Shown here in pieces: positions 11,469-24,600 of a DNA stretch of 64,000 nt (within the stretch, counting starts at the first letter, position 1; each line of letters opens with the position of its first letter). The notes under the pieces are model-generated. The model had not been told where the DNA came from, ran no database searches, and saw only the letters and a program-made list of their open reading frames with translations. The DNA lies in assembly GCA_034770075.1 (NCBI GenBank), contig CM068382.1:2170001-2234000 (forward strand), read 5' to 3'. A program made the position numbers and the translations under genes. Source of the stretch: Aralia elata. Lineage: Eukaryota > Streptophyta > Magnoliopsida > Apiales > Araliaceae.

Positions 11469-11721
11469 TTCTTTGTTTTAAATTTTAAGATCATCGTTGA
11501 TTTTTAAAAGATAATTTAAAATATTTTTAAATTCAAAAATTGAGATAGTTTATTGAAAATTATGAAACAATAAATTTTATAATATGTAGTATTTGTTAGA
11601 TATTTCATAATATTCGTCATTATATTGGTTAAAATTGAAGAAATGTTAATTTTAAATTTAAAAATATATTAAGTTGACTTTAAAATATCAATAATAATCT
11701 TACATTATGAAACGCGAGGAG
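11469..11721. mobile_element. degenerate Stowaway-like MITE, second family
   Basis: The right end reads GAAACGCGAGGAG followed by TA, and the left end has a weak inverted counterpart near CTTTGTTTTAAATTT. The interior, inverted, matches 53331-53661 (shared words TTTATTGTTTCATAATTTT and ATCTCAA), which supports a mobile origin. Boundaries are approximate. Confidence 0.5.
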
Positions 11722-12241
11722 TATATGATTTATATATATATATATATATATATATATGATAATAATCAAGAGCATTTACCATCGGGGGAATATTACCCTC
11801 CATTTCAAATAAGATAAATTTTAATATTTTGAAGATAATTTGAGATAATTTTAAATTTAAATTTAATATAAATTATTTTTATTTTAATATAATTATAATA
11901 TAAATATTATAACCTATTCATTATAAACTTTATTCTTTTAAAAATTTAAATAATTCACATAAATTTTAATTTGAAGATACTTCAAACTAATTTCTAAAAA
12001 TCAAATACAGTGTAGGATCTTAGACTCCAGTTTGAAAGTCCCGTCGAACTTTTATTTTTGGTCTCTAGAAAAAGAAAAATAAATAATAAAAAAAGACGTA
12101 CACTGAAATAGAAGTGGTAGTGTGTTAAATATATATGCAATACGATCTTCCCTCTCAATTGGCCCTCGCTTACTTTTGTTCTTTCTTTCTACTCGATGCT
12201 CAGTGCTCGCAAATGGAAACCCACTCTCTCTATCCTTAAAA

Positions 12242-12251
12242 TCCCGCCAAA
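12242..12251 (-). promoter_or_regulatory. E2F-like site in front of SMC1
   Basis: The minus strand reads TTTGGCGGGA, fitting the plant E2F consensus WTTSSCSS. It lies about 130 bp upstream of the SMC1 start codon, in or near the CT-rich leader. E2F control would fit a gene needed as S phase begins. Role inferred, not shown. Confidence 0.5.
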
Positions 12252-12377
12252 TTCCCTCCCTCTTTCTCTCTCCTAAAAAAATTCCCCATCTCAAAAATTC
12301 TCTCTCCCTCTCACTTCGGATAAACCCTTCTCAGTACCCCCAATTCCTAACAGTTCTAGGGTTTCAAACTCAGTACC

Positions 12378-15300
12378 ATGCCTTCTCTACCCTCGCCGGG
12401 CAAAATCCACCGGCTCGAACTAGAAAACTTCAAATCATATAAAGGATTCCAAACAATCGGTCCATTCTTCGACTTCACAGCCATTATCGGTCCAAATGGT
12501 GCCGGAAAATCCAACCTCATGGACGCTATTAGCTTCGTCCTCGGCGTCCGTACCGGTCAACTCCGAGGGGCCCAATTGAAAGACCTGATTTACGCTTTTG
12601 ATGACAGAGAAAAAGAGCAGAAAGGCCGAAGAGCCTTCGTCAGGTTGGTTTATCAGCTCGGCAATGGCTCTGAGCTCCATTTTACGCGCACCATCACCAG
12701 TTCTGGTGGTAGTGAGTATCGGATTGATGATAAATCTGTTACATGGGACGCGTATAGCGCCAAGTTGAAATCACTGGGAATTCTTGTCAAAGCCAGAAAT
12801 TTTTTGGTGTTTCAGGTATAGGATTTTATGGAAATCGGGCTTAGTTTTGCTTTATAGCTGATGATGTTTTTTGCTATATGTGATGTTGCTAGATTGACTG
12901 TGCATAGGGACTAAAGAAGACATAAAAACTATACATTTGAAATGTTGTTTTGTATACGATTTAATATTAAAATTTTATTAAAGGTGAAAGAAGAAAAAAT
13001 ATTTAACCGTGACGAATGTGTCTGTCTCTGGATTTTATATTAATGCATGCCTATTCATAAGATGTTGTGATTATCCTAGTTGTAACTGTCTCATCAGGAT
13101 TTTTTTGGGTAATGTAAGAAGTCTCAAATTTTTGAGCTTCAAATATGTTTGGAATACACATTTCATTAAGTTATGGGGTATTGGACCACAGCCATCTATG
13201 GGCCATCTGCCATTAGCCAAAGAGGGAAAACACTATTCATGATTGGCCAAGTATCTTCATCTACATGTGTGCCATCACCATCCTTATCACCGAGTTACTG
13301 TTTTGGATCTATATTGGGCTTCTCTGGCCCTATTCCGGGCATCAGTTATTTTACCACCTTCAGTGAGTGCCACCGCATGCCTTGTTGCAATGTGCCTCGT
13401 TTATTTTTAAGGGTCTACAATAGTTATTGTCGTTTTAATGAAGTCGGTCATGATAGTTAGTTATCACTCTTTACTTTAGATTACAATTATGACATTATCA
13501 GTCTTTACATTTACTCGTAAATGAAACTTATCAGAAATAAAACTAAATATATTTCTGGAAGAACTACCATTACATCAGAGATGGCTTGATTCTTACTTTC
13601 TCATAAGTCATAACCCCCCTAGGTCCATCTCAAATGAGAACCCACTTTTGAAAAACTATCCATTTTAAGAAAAGTTGTCAATTTTAATAGTTAACTTTAC
13701 TCCTAGCTCAATTTAAATGAATGTTAGGTTTAACACTTCCCATTAAGGGTATGTTTGGTATATTACATTACTGTTTAGTATTTTTAGAAAGTGAGCTCTC
13801 TTTTTAGGACTAACAAAAACGAAGAAATGCGCTCTGTTTGGGATGATGAGAGTATTTGAATATATTTAATTGTATTAAGTCAATCCTAATTCGTTTAGCC
13901 TGTTACGCAAGATGCCTTTTATATTTGACAGTTTGCAAAACTGGGTTTTCATGTTTTAAAGTATATGTATTAATTTAAAATTTAAAATATTAAATCTTGA
14001 AGCATGTTTTCCTTCTTTTATGTATCTAATTTTATCAGTGAACGTTTCTTTCAGAAGGGAAAAATAATCTCCTTGACTAACTACTGATATTAGTAATTTT
14101 ATTTGAAAAGGAAACAAAATAGTTAGCATGTTCATTACGAACACGCTCTGCGCATGCTCACGCACCTATATATATATACATTATTGCATGAATTGCACTA
14201 AGCTTCATAACGTCCTTTATATGTGAAATCTATCTTTCCACATGATATGGGAGAAAAAAGATTACAGGAGAGAGATGGACACCTCGTGATAACTTCATTA
14301 TTAAGTATTATCTATACATGTGTGTTTTATCATAGGAAAATAACACTTTAGTTCTTTTTATTTGTGAACTTTAATATAGGGTGATGTGGAATCAATTGCA
14401 TCTAAGAATCCAAAAGAGCTTACTGCGCTTCTTGAACAAATCTCTGGATCTGATGAATACAAGAGAGAGTACGAGGAACTGGAAGGAAAAAAAGGTATAG
14501 CTGAAGAAAAATCAGCACTTGTTTATCAGAAAAAGAGGACCATAGTGATGGAGAGAAAGCAGAAGAAAGAACAGAAAGAGGAGGCTGAAAAACATCTTCG
14601 CTTGCAAGATCAATTGGTATGCATCTTAAAGATTTCATTTATAGATAAATTTATCAATACCTCTAATAACCTCTCCCTTGTAGATATTATAGTCATCTTT
14701 GCTGGAGACTTGGACTTAGTAGATTGTATGTTATAGCTGTAGATTGTTTATATTTATAAATGGTGTGCTTCCAAATCTCACCTGGCTCATAATGACATTG
14801 AAGAAAACTACGATAATTTTTTGTTTTCCGTGCAAGACTACATCTATTGTTTTAGTTTGAATCTTGTCTATTAAGTACTGTTTTTTCAAGTGTCATTTCC
14901 CCCCTACAAATGATTAGTTTTCTGACTAATGTTAATCAATTGAGTATCTAGTCAGGAGAATATGAATGTGTGTGTGTGTGAGAGAGAGAGAGTGTTGTTT
15001 GGGTTTATAACACTGAGCTAATTCAGAAACAAACTCTGCCTCTCTCCTTCCCCCTTCCTCCGCCCAAAAAAGTAAATGCGGCATGTTCTTAGTAAGCCAG
15101 TACTGATTGGTAGAATAAAGGAAATAATATTGTTTTACTTGATGGAGTCTCAAAGCTGTTGTATATTATTTTACTACATGCACTTAGATTGCATTATGTG
15201 CTCTCCTTGGTTGGAAACTACTTTTGTAATGGATATCTCCACTTGATGTTCCTTTATCTCTCTCTCTCTCTCTCACTATATATATATATATAATTACATG

Positions 15301-18300
15301 TATATAATACGTTCTTCTCTCTTGCAGAAATCTTTGAAGAAAGAACATTTTTTATGGCAACTATTAAACTTAGAGACGGATATTGAAAAGGCTAATGAGG
15401 ATATTGATGCTGAAGAGAAAAGCCGTGAAGAGATTGTACAAGAATTAGAGAATTATGAAAGTGAAGCAAGCAAAAAGAAGAAAGAACAGGCCAAATATTT
15501 GAAAGAAATTGCACACTGTGAAAAGAAGATTGCAGAGAGAAAGAATAAACTTGATAAAAATGTGAGCATCATTTTATCTTTCAGTAGTTAATGATCTATT
15601 CTTTTTGTGTTGCTAGCTGTTATGTGTTTTATTCGCCTGGAAGTAGAGTTCTTTACTAAAGTTTCATTGACATTCATAGAATGTTGGATTAGCTCCAGTA
15701 TACCAAATTTGCATTCTTCTTCTTCTTCTTTTTTTTTTTTGGGTGCAAAAAAAAAGGATCCCATGGGTTAACCTTTGGGAAAATGTAGTTCTGTGTAAAT
15801 TTTATCATATGAAGTTATGAACAATAGTCTGCTGGGAATATATATTAAGAGTAATGTCGTTAGCTAGGTCACAATTCGCCTAAATTGGGCCTCACTGTGT
15901 TGCTCTGAGCAGAAATTCGTGCTTCGAGAGCGAATTCGTCTCAAATTCACATACTGAATACCACATTGGATTTGTTTGAATACCCTGAATTTGGTAGAAG
16001 ATATGGTATCCCTAGAATTTAAAATGCTTATGTAATTTATGTGTCGAAACATATGTGATGGGAGCGAGAGCCCCAAATTCTGTGAGGGAACTTGGTGGGC
16101 AAAATAGTTGCAGTGTTGCTAAGTGGCATAAGCCATTAAATCTAAATGGAAATAAAAATTTAAGTTGTTGCAAATAGTTCTTTTGTGTTAGCATTTTATT
16201 TGCCTTGTGCTGCATTTAATGAGAATTTTCAAGACTGTAAGCTGTTAGTTTATAGTAAAAAAAAAGAGAAAAAAAAAGTAGCAATCTATGTATCATATGC
16301 ATTTAGTTTGTGGATTGATTATGGTCTCTTTCTGTTCACAGAAACCTGAGCTTCTAAAACTAACAGAGGAGAGATCTCGGATAGCTAAAAAAATCAAAAG
16401 CACGGATAAAGATCTTGAGAAGAAGAAGGTAGAAAAGCGGAAGCATGCGGATGAGATAAAAAAGCTTGAGAATGACTTGCGGGATCTCACTAGACAACTG
16501 GATGAGTTGAAGGAAAAGGGTCAGGAGGCTGGTGAAAAACTTCAGCTAGCTGACAGTCAATTAGACACGTACCACCAAATGTAAGTCCTTAAGCATCTAT
16601 TCGTGTCAACTTTAAAATATATGGTTCATATAAGCAGTCATGTCATGTTTCTCTGTATCAACGTTCTAGCTTGGGCATCGTTTTTTTTCTCTCTTTCTCA
16701 AGATTATGTACTGATTTCTGACTGATTCTGGGCTTACCTTTACCTTGTTCATCTTTCCCTTGTCTACCTTCTATCAACATTCTAGCCTGGGCTTACGTAA
16801 TGATAGTTTAGTTTTCAGAAGAAGCAAAGTGGATTTAGATAAAGGGTTGCAGTTACTTTGGCGCGTTGCGATATGTTCACTGAAGAAAAGAAAGATAAAT
16901 GCGATGGTCATATGATTCAATTCTCTAGAAATTTTGAATTGACAAAAAAATTCTATCTAATGCTTGTCTTACTATGAGACACCTTGCAATAACACTACCT
17001 AACTTCTTAAGTTTTTATACTTTTAAGGTTCTTTTGGCCAAATTAAATAATGCAATACATAATTTGAGAGAGGAATTCACCTTAGGGGGCCAGGTTTTTT
17101 TTTTCCTTCTGTTGTTGATGGATACTGTTCTTTAACATATTTAATCTGAAGCTTGTCTTGTAAATGAGCCCTGAACTGTCAATCTGTCATTGAAAATTTT
17201 GATTTGCAGTAAAGAGGAAGCTGGAATGAAAACTGCCAAGTTAAGGGATGAGAAAGAGGTTCAAGATAGGCAACAACATGCTGATGTTGAGGCCCTAAAG
17301 AATTTGGAAGAAAATCTTCAACAATTGGAAAGTCGGAAGCAAGAGCTGGATTCACAGGAGAAACAAATGCAAACTAGACTGAAGAAGATGCTTGATGCAG
17401 TTGGGGAAAATAAGGAAGAATTAGCACGAGCGAAAAAGGAACAACGTGAGATGAAAGAAAAACTTGGAGATTCTAGGTTAGTGATCTTGCATGATATATG
17501 ATTATTAGTTCCCCAAAATTAGCATATTTCCTTCTTTGACCTATTCTATGTACAGTAATATAGGCAGGGAAATTGCTTTTATTTCATCCATTTGGAATAG
17601 ATGTTCCAGATCTTAGTGGATTCTTACTTATGAATGATTCCTCTTATTTTACAGACGCAAACATGAAAAATTGAAGAAAAAAATTAGCGAGGTAGAAAAT
17701 GAACTACGTGAATTGAAGGCTGACCGACATGAAAATGAAAGGGATGCCAGGTTGTCTCAAGCAGTTGACACTCTTAAACGCCTGTTTCCTGGTGTTCATG
17801 GTCGTATGACTGAGCTTTGCAGGCCAAGACATACAAAGTATAACCTTGCTGTCACTGTAGCTATGGGAAAATTTATGGATGCAGTAGTAGTTGAGGATGA
17901 AAATACAGGAAAGGAATGCATCAAGGTAATACTTAAATATTTTCCTATGATGCTTTGTCTGGATATATCGTGTTTTAGGTGTAGTTTGGTTCTTAATCCA
18001 ATGATTCTTCACACTATAAAGTTTAGAAATAACATGGATTTTCGAGGCACCTTTATGGCATGGCTATTTCTTCGTTTTTTTCGCCCTTCTTTTCTTTGCG
18101 GGTAGCAGTTTTGACTCTGAGTCTCTGACTGCTGTATATATAATTATCGTGTAACTGTTACTTTTGCTTGCTTGACTGCAGTATTTGAAAGAACAAAGGC
18201 TTCCTCCTCAGACGTTTATACCTCTTCAGTCGGTCCGTGTAAAGCCTATCATTGAGAAGTTGCGCACTTTAGGTGGAACTGCAAAGCTGATCTTTGACAT

Positions 18301-18570
18301 AATAGAATATCCTTTACCATAGTTTGCCAGTTTATTTATAACACAAGAGCATGCAATAATTCATACATCCCTTACATTTATATGAATATTTTTCTGTGTA
18401 ATACATGTTTCCTTTGATTTTCTTTCTGTTACTTATATCTCAAATGGACTCTGGGCATCTATGTACTGGTAAATGCATGTGTATGTAACTGGAAAGAGTT
18501 TAAAAGGATGTTCTGCTACTTTATTTTTAGTTGTCCTTTACCAGATCTGATATTCTCTCTCTCTGTATAT

Positions 18571-18603
<33 letters not shown>

Positions 18604-21600
18604 TTTCTCTTATACACCCTCTAAAGAAAATATCTACTTCTATGTTAGGGATTTATACAGGCATCTCAGAGTTTACTCTCACGTTGCTATTATTTTATAG
18701 TCCTTTTTCCAGAAACAGCTCTATTTTAAATTTATTCATGTATTTAATTATAAGAAAAAGTTAAGTTAAAAGTTATATTCCAAAGATATGCACTTTCTTC
18801 GTATACTTAACAGACATACATTCGCTGCAAACTTGGAAAAGGCTATATTATTTGCTGTTGGAAATACCTTAGTTTGTGATGAGCTGAATGAAGCTAAGCA
18901 CCTCAGTTGGAGCGGTGAGAGATATAAAGGTAAATACGACGTGCTGCCTCTTCTTTTTTCACTTATTAGTCACATGAATAATCATTAAAAAGTGATTTAA
19001 TGTGCTTGTAGTTGTGACTGTTGACGGTATTTTATTGACAAAGTCTGGTACAATGACTGGTGGTACGAGTGGCGGAATGGAAGCAAGGTCACATAAATGG
19101 GATGATAAAAAGATTGAAGGTTTGTGGGTTGTGGTCAATTATAGTGAAAAATTTTTAACTTAAAGAAATGATGAAGGTCTTTGAAGTGCTTAATCTTAAT
19201 TTTTTTTTAGTTTTATCACAGTTGTGATAGTTATATGAATTTTATAGGACTTAAAAAGAAGAAGGAAGCGTTCGAGTCAGAACTGGAAGAGCTTGGATCA
19301 ATAAGAGAGATACAGTTGAGGGAGTCTGAAGCATCTGGGAGAATTAGTGGAGTTGAGAAGAAAATTCAATATGCAGAGATTGAAAAGGTTTGAATAAAGA
19401 AGCAATATATTCTCTACTTTCTTTAGTTTTGACTTGCACATCCACTCTTGACGCCGTTAGTATTGTTGTTCATTCATCTTAGTTCCTTTTGCCCTTGTAA
19501 AATTCCAGATAAAATTTCTGTTTGGAACCAGATTGCATTTATGATGTCATTCAGTGTTCACCTTCGTATTATGTTTCTGCAGCAAATTTTAAATTGTATC
19601 GACTTATCCTTCCCCCTCTCTTCTTTTTGGGATTTATACTGGCTGACATGCCAATTCGTGATTAATGTTTGGAAAGAGTTGTGTTATGTGACATTCTTAG
19701 TTTACAAATCATTTGTATACTTAGCTAGACTAAACTTAGGGTTTAACTGATCAGATTATACTTTGCACCCTCAAATCCTCCCTTATAGTTGGAGACTATT
19801 AAGGTTTTGAGAAAAACGCTATGCAATTATGCATTCAAACTTATGTGGACAAAGAAGAGACATTTAAAATTTCAAATGGAATGAAACTTATCCGGAAAAG
19901 TAATAATAAAAAAAAGATTTTAATGCATATTATGCATATGTGTGCATTGCTGATTGGTTTGTTGGTAATTATGGATAATATCATTGTGTGCTAGAACAAT
20001 TTCTGTCTGATCATATTTTCGTTGTTGTGACTGCTGGGATGCCCATAATCCCTACAATTAAAATGGCTGGTTGAAATAAGTGAACCTAGTGTAGCTATTA
20101 TTTGGGAAGTTCCTTGTATAGGGAGGGGTATGGGTTTGTTTGAGGCATAGGTGTGCCTTTTGTTTCTCATAGTCATAGACTAGATGTGCTGTGTGAGTAA
20201 TTGGGTTCACCCCTTTTTTGATGCTTCTAGTGAATTATTTACTTACCAAATAAAGAACAAAAAAAGAAAGTGAAAGTGCCAAAATCCGAGGAGTATAGTA
20301 TCGATTCCAATTTGCTTTTAGATGCTAGGTGTGGTGCTAATTGGTATTAAGATGGAAGTTAGAAGTTTGAATTGGTAAGATTGTGTTCAATCAATTCCAA
20401 CGCTCATAGAAGTTTCAGAGTCCATGACTGAAATTCTAAAATTAAATCACAATGGGTCTAGTAGGACCTGATAAATTTTGAAAACACTGCAGTTAAAAAA
20501 GCAAAATGAGAGTTGTGAGGCCAGAGGTAGGGCAAAAAATATGGACCAGTCTTGATATATCATATTTTTATGAATGCAAAATTGATAAGGTATGCTGATT
20601 TAGCAGAGTGGTTATACTTGGGCTTCTCAAGTTGTTAGGATAATTATAATTTTTACTGCTTGGCTGTTTTATATGTTCAGATTGCATATATATTTTATGT
20701 TTACGTTATCTCAGTAACTTTTTCTTTGTAATGCATTTTTTCAGACTAGTGTTTACCTAGACCTGTCTTTTGCAGAAAAGTATTGTGGACAAACTCAAAA
20801 AATTGGGGGATGAGAAGAGTAATATCGAAAGGGAAATTGGTCTTTGTCATCCTGAACTTCTTAAGGTGCCTTTGTGACCGTTATCTCAGTTCAGTTTCTT
20901 GTAATGGTATTTGTCTTCGTGATATGGATGGTTTTGTTTTGTTTCAGCTGAAAAACATTACTGCTTCAAGGACTTCAAAGATCTCTTCTCTAGAGAAGAG
21001 AATCAATGATATTGTTGACCGAATCTACAAGAAATTTAGCGAGTCTGTTGGGGTGACGAACATCCGTGAGTATGAAGAAAACCAGCTCATGGCCGCTGAG
21101 CAGAATGCTGAACAAAGGCTAAGCTTGCGTAATCAGCAATCAAAGCTGAAGTACCAGTATGTTTACCTCGGTGGACTATCTGCTTTACCTAGCTTATAAA
21201 CTTGTTCTTTCTTGTGTTATTGGCTTTTATCTTTGTGGATGAGATATTTTAATATAGAGACAACTGTTACAATATAACTATAAAGTATAAACTACTTAAG
21301 AGTCTGTGGTCAGAAGCATCTAATTATATGTCCTGATTTTATGAACTATCAGAATCTAGCCATTCCTGCTGCAGTTTAGAAATTTTTTTTAATCTTTCTT
21401 TCTGGCAGCCGTGTGTTTTAACTATTTTGTTCGCTTGCGTTGTGCGTCTGCTAGTCTTCGGAATCATTATGTCTGAAAGACTCAGAAGTCTTTGATGTTG
21501 CAAATACAGTCTATCCATGTTGATGTTTACTGTCTGTAATCTTATGTTTTCATTTACAGCAACTTGTTGGTATATTCATTAGCAGCATGGATTATTTCTT

Positions 21601-24600
21601 CTGCTTTGTGCATTTTAGTCGTCCATGGACCATGATGCTACCATAAACTTAAAATAGATTTTTATGCTAGTCCTTTTGCATAAATGCTAGTGATTTTGTC
21701 AAGGCTTCAAAATCCTGAACTATGATCTTTCTGTAAGAGATGAATTTATATTCTTTTAGTTAATTAATTTGACAGTTTATGCTCTCTGACGTTCTTTGCC
21801 GGTATGGTTACATAACATTTTTAATTCTGCTCTGTATTAATAGCTTCTGGTAGCTTATGATTGGTAAGGCAAATACAATGGCTCAGTTTATTATGTTGAG
21901 TCACCAAACTTTGATCCGAACTAGCCGTTGCTACATGAACTTCATCCAATTATGTCCTCTTTGGGGGCCTATTTATCTTTCTAGTTTGGTCCATATCTTT
22001 ATAGTTTGTGCTTTTGTGGTCTTTGTTAAAAGTTGGGTTTACTTTAATTAGTTGTAAAATCAAAACTTAAATATTGTAGATTATTCAAACATGCTCATGA
22101 AATGTGTTACGCTGCTACTGACTCTAAATCATGAATCATCATATGTGATAATTTTGAGATTTGAAATATGAATTGTTGTGCCCTTACTTTGCCAGAACGA
22201 AACTTTAGTCTGGAGATGAGTGTAGGTGTGCCCTGCAAATGTAATTCTTATTGACAGAATGCACTTGAATACAAATTTTAGTATAAAAGTTTTTTTTATC
22301 AACAGTTTCTTCTCATTTACATATGATTATTAAGTAGCTTTAGTTACTTTTAGGAACTGAGAGTAGGTTATGCTTGTATCTTTCGATGCTTGTAATTCTA
22401 ATCTGCATCACTTAGTTTGTTCAGCTTTCTCTGCTGACGTACTTTTAAACTTAATTTCTTTTTATTGAGTTCTACAAATTTTCTATGTTCCAGGTTGGAG
22501 TATGAGCAAAAGCGAGACATGGAGTCCCGAATAACGAAGCTAGAATCATCACTCAATTCTTTGAAAAATGCATTGAAACAGGTTGAGGATAAAGAAAATG
22601 AACTACAGTCAGCAATAGAGAAAGCTACTGATGAGATTAATCAATGGAAGATGGAAGTTCAGGGTAAGTTTAATTTTTTTTTTTTAGGCTTTACTAATTC
22701 AAATTCGCCTGATGCTATATACAATGGGCTGGTTTATTTGTTAATACTTGTCTTTATGATTGGTGCCTTTTGTTTTTTCAAAAACAAAGTAAAGGCAGTA
22801 TTCATATTGCAATCTCAATTCCTTGGACTTTGATTATTGTTGTCCAATCAGTTCAGAGTGGTTGTAACCTAGTACTTATTGCTTGAACTGGGTCTTAGCA
22901 TCTATTCATGTGGCCTATGGAATTAGGACAAAGTGATAAATATTTCTCATCATGTTCCGTTGATTATAGTAGTCATTTATTCATTGAGCTAGAGTAAATT
23001 TTTTTCTCAGTGTTGCTTGAAAATTTTACAGGAATATTGGTATACATTCTGGTTGGGATGCTGACTCGTTTAACTGTATTGGTATTCTGATACCATGTTT
23101 TAAGTTTCTAATAATAAATAACTGACTGTATGCACGTACTAAAAAAAACCTGATTGTATGCAAATATGATGTTTGGATTGAATTCATTTTTTGTATCCAC
23201 TGGGTTACAACAGTGTTCTGATGAGATTATGTTCTACTTGCATGGATAGTACTTTTAAATGCTTGGTTGCAAAGAAGGATTTCTTTTAGCTGCAGGTCAG
23301 AAGGTAGCTCAGAAAGAGCTAAAATCTTGCAAGTGATAAAGTAGTTTGGATTATTCTTAATGCCCTAAAATAGATATCCATCTTGCTAAAAAATTTGTGG
23401 CTGCATATTTGAAACCTTATTCTATAATGATTTGTTACCAAGTACTATCAAATTCAATTACCTCTTCATATAGTGAATGGTTTTTATACCATCTTATGTT
23501 GTCTCCCCTTCTTGTAGAGTGGAAGCTCAAGTCAGAAGAGTGCGAGAAAGATATACAGGAATGGAAGAAAAAGATTTCTGCTTCTACAACAAATATTAGC
23601 AAACATATTCGTCAAATAAAATCAAAGGTTAGTTTAATTAGCCATCTATATGATAAATGGATCTTGGTGAACTAGTAGATCTTTATTCATGAACTTCTAA
23701 TTACAGGAAACACAGATTGAGCAGCTGAATTCAAGGAAGCAGGAGATCTTGGAGAAGTGTGAATTAGAACATATAATACTTCCCACGATCTCTGACCCGA
23801 TGGATACTGGATCATCAACTGGCCCTGTTTTTGATTTCAGTCAACTAAGTAGATCTCATCAGCATAACATGAGACATTCTGAGCGTGAGAAGCTTGAGAC
23901 GGAATTTAAGCAAAAAATTGGCTCCATTATATCAGAAATAGAAAGAACAGCTCCAAATTTGAAAGCCCTGGATCAATATGAGGCTTTGCAAGAGAAGGAG
24001 AGAGCTATAACTAAAGAGTTCGAAGAAGCCAGAAATGAAGAGAAAGAAGTAGCTGGCGAGTTTAATAGAGTGAAGCAGAGAAGGTACCATATTTTATTGC
24101 ATAATAGTAGGCCTCACTGTTTGATAGAACTCATGTTACAGCTGTAACTTACCGTGGCAAGTAAGTCTTCATAAGACATTTCATTAGAGTAATGAATGGA
24201 ATAAAAATGATAAATCCGTTGAGGAAATCATCCAATCACTAAATATGTCATATATGAACATTCTTTTAAGTTCGTGTAGTATTCAATAAATTATGCCTTA
24301 TATCTATATATAGCTCATATAATGTAACATAGAGGGGGAGGATCCTCGAGCATGCATCCTCTATTATTGAGTATGGTAAAGAAGAAATCAACAAGGTTCG
24401 CCAAAGAAAAATTAAGCATGTTACGAAAAGCCATTAATATAAGTGATATACTTCCAATCTTAGTTTTAGTATTATCTTTTTGTAGTGATAGTTTTTAATG
24501 CTTCTGTGATCTTAAAGAAAAGAGGACACTAAGAGCTTCTCTTATGCTGCACTCCAGGTGATAAACCACTAGTAGGCATATTAAGTTCCTGTTTGCACAG

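Larger units (their letters stand above)
10761..12377. other. intergenic region TOL-SMC1
   Basis: Tail-to-head spacer of about 1.6 kb. It contains the TOL 3' UTR, a 172-bp hairpin element, a degenerate Stowaway-like MITE, a TA microsatellite (11731-11757) and the CT-rich SMC1 leader (about 12150-12330). No gene seen. Confidence 0.7.

Noticed and set aside
12122..12442. 106-codon open frame over the SMC1 start
   Set aside because: It overlaps the CT-rich leader and first exon in another frame and has no family resemblance; the SMC1 frame is clear.
13009..13460. Open frames in SMC1 intron 1
   Set aside because: No recognisable family, and the intron is bounded by clear splice sites whose removal restores SMC1.
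19990..20260. Possible LINE or SINE 3' end in SMC1 intron 10
   Set aside because: The end words (GATGCTTCTAG, TTACTTACC, then A-rich) are suggestive, but no reverse-transcriptase remnant, promoter boxes or target duplication were found.
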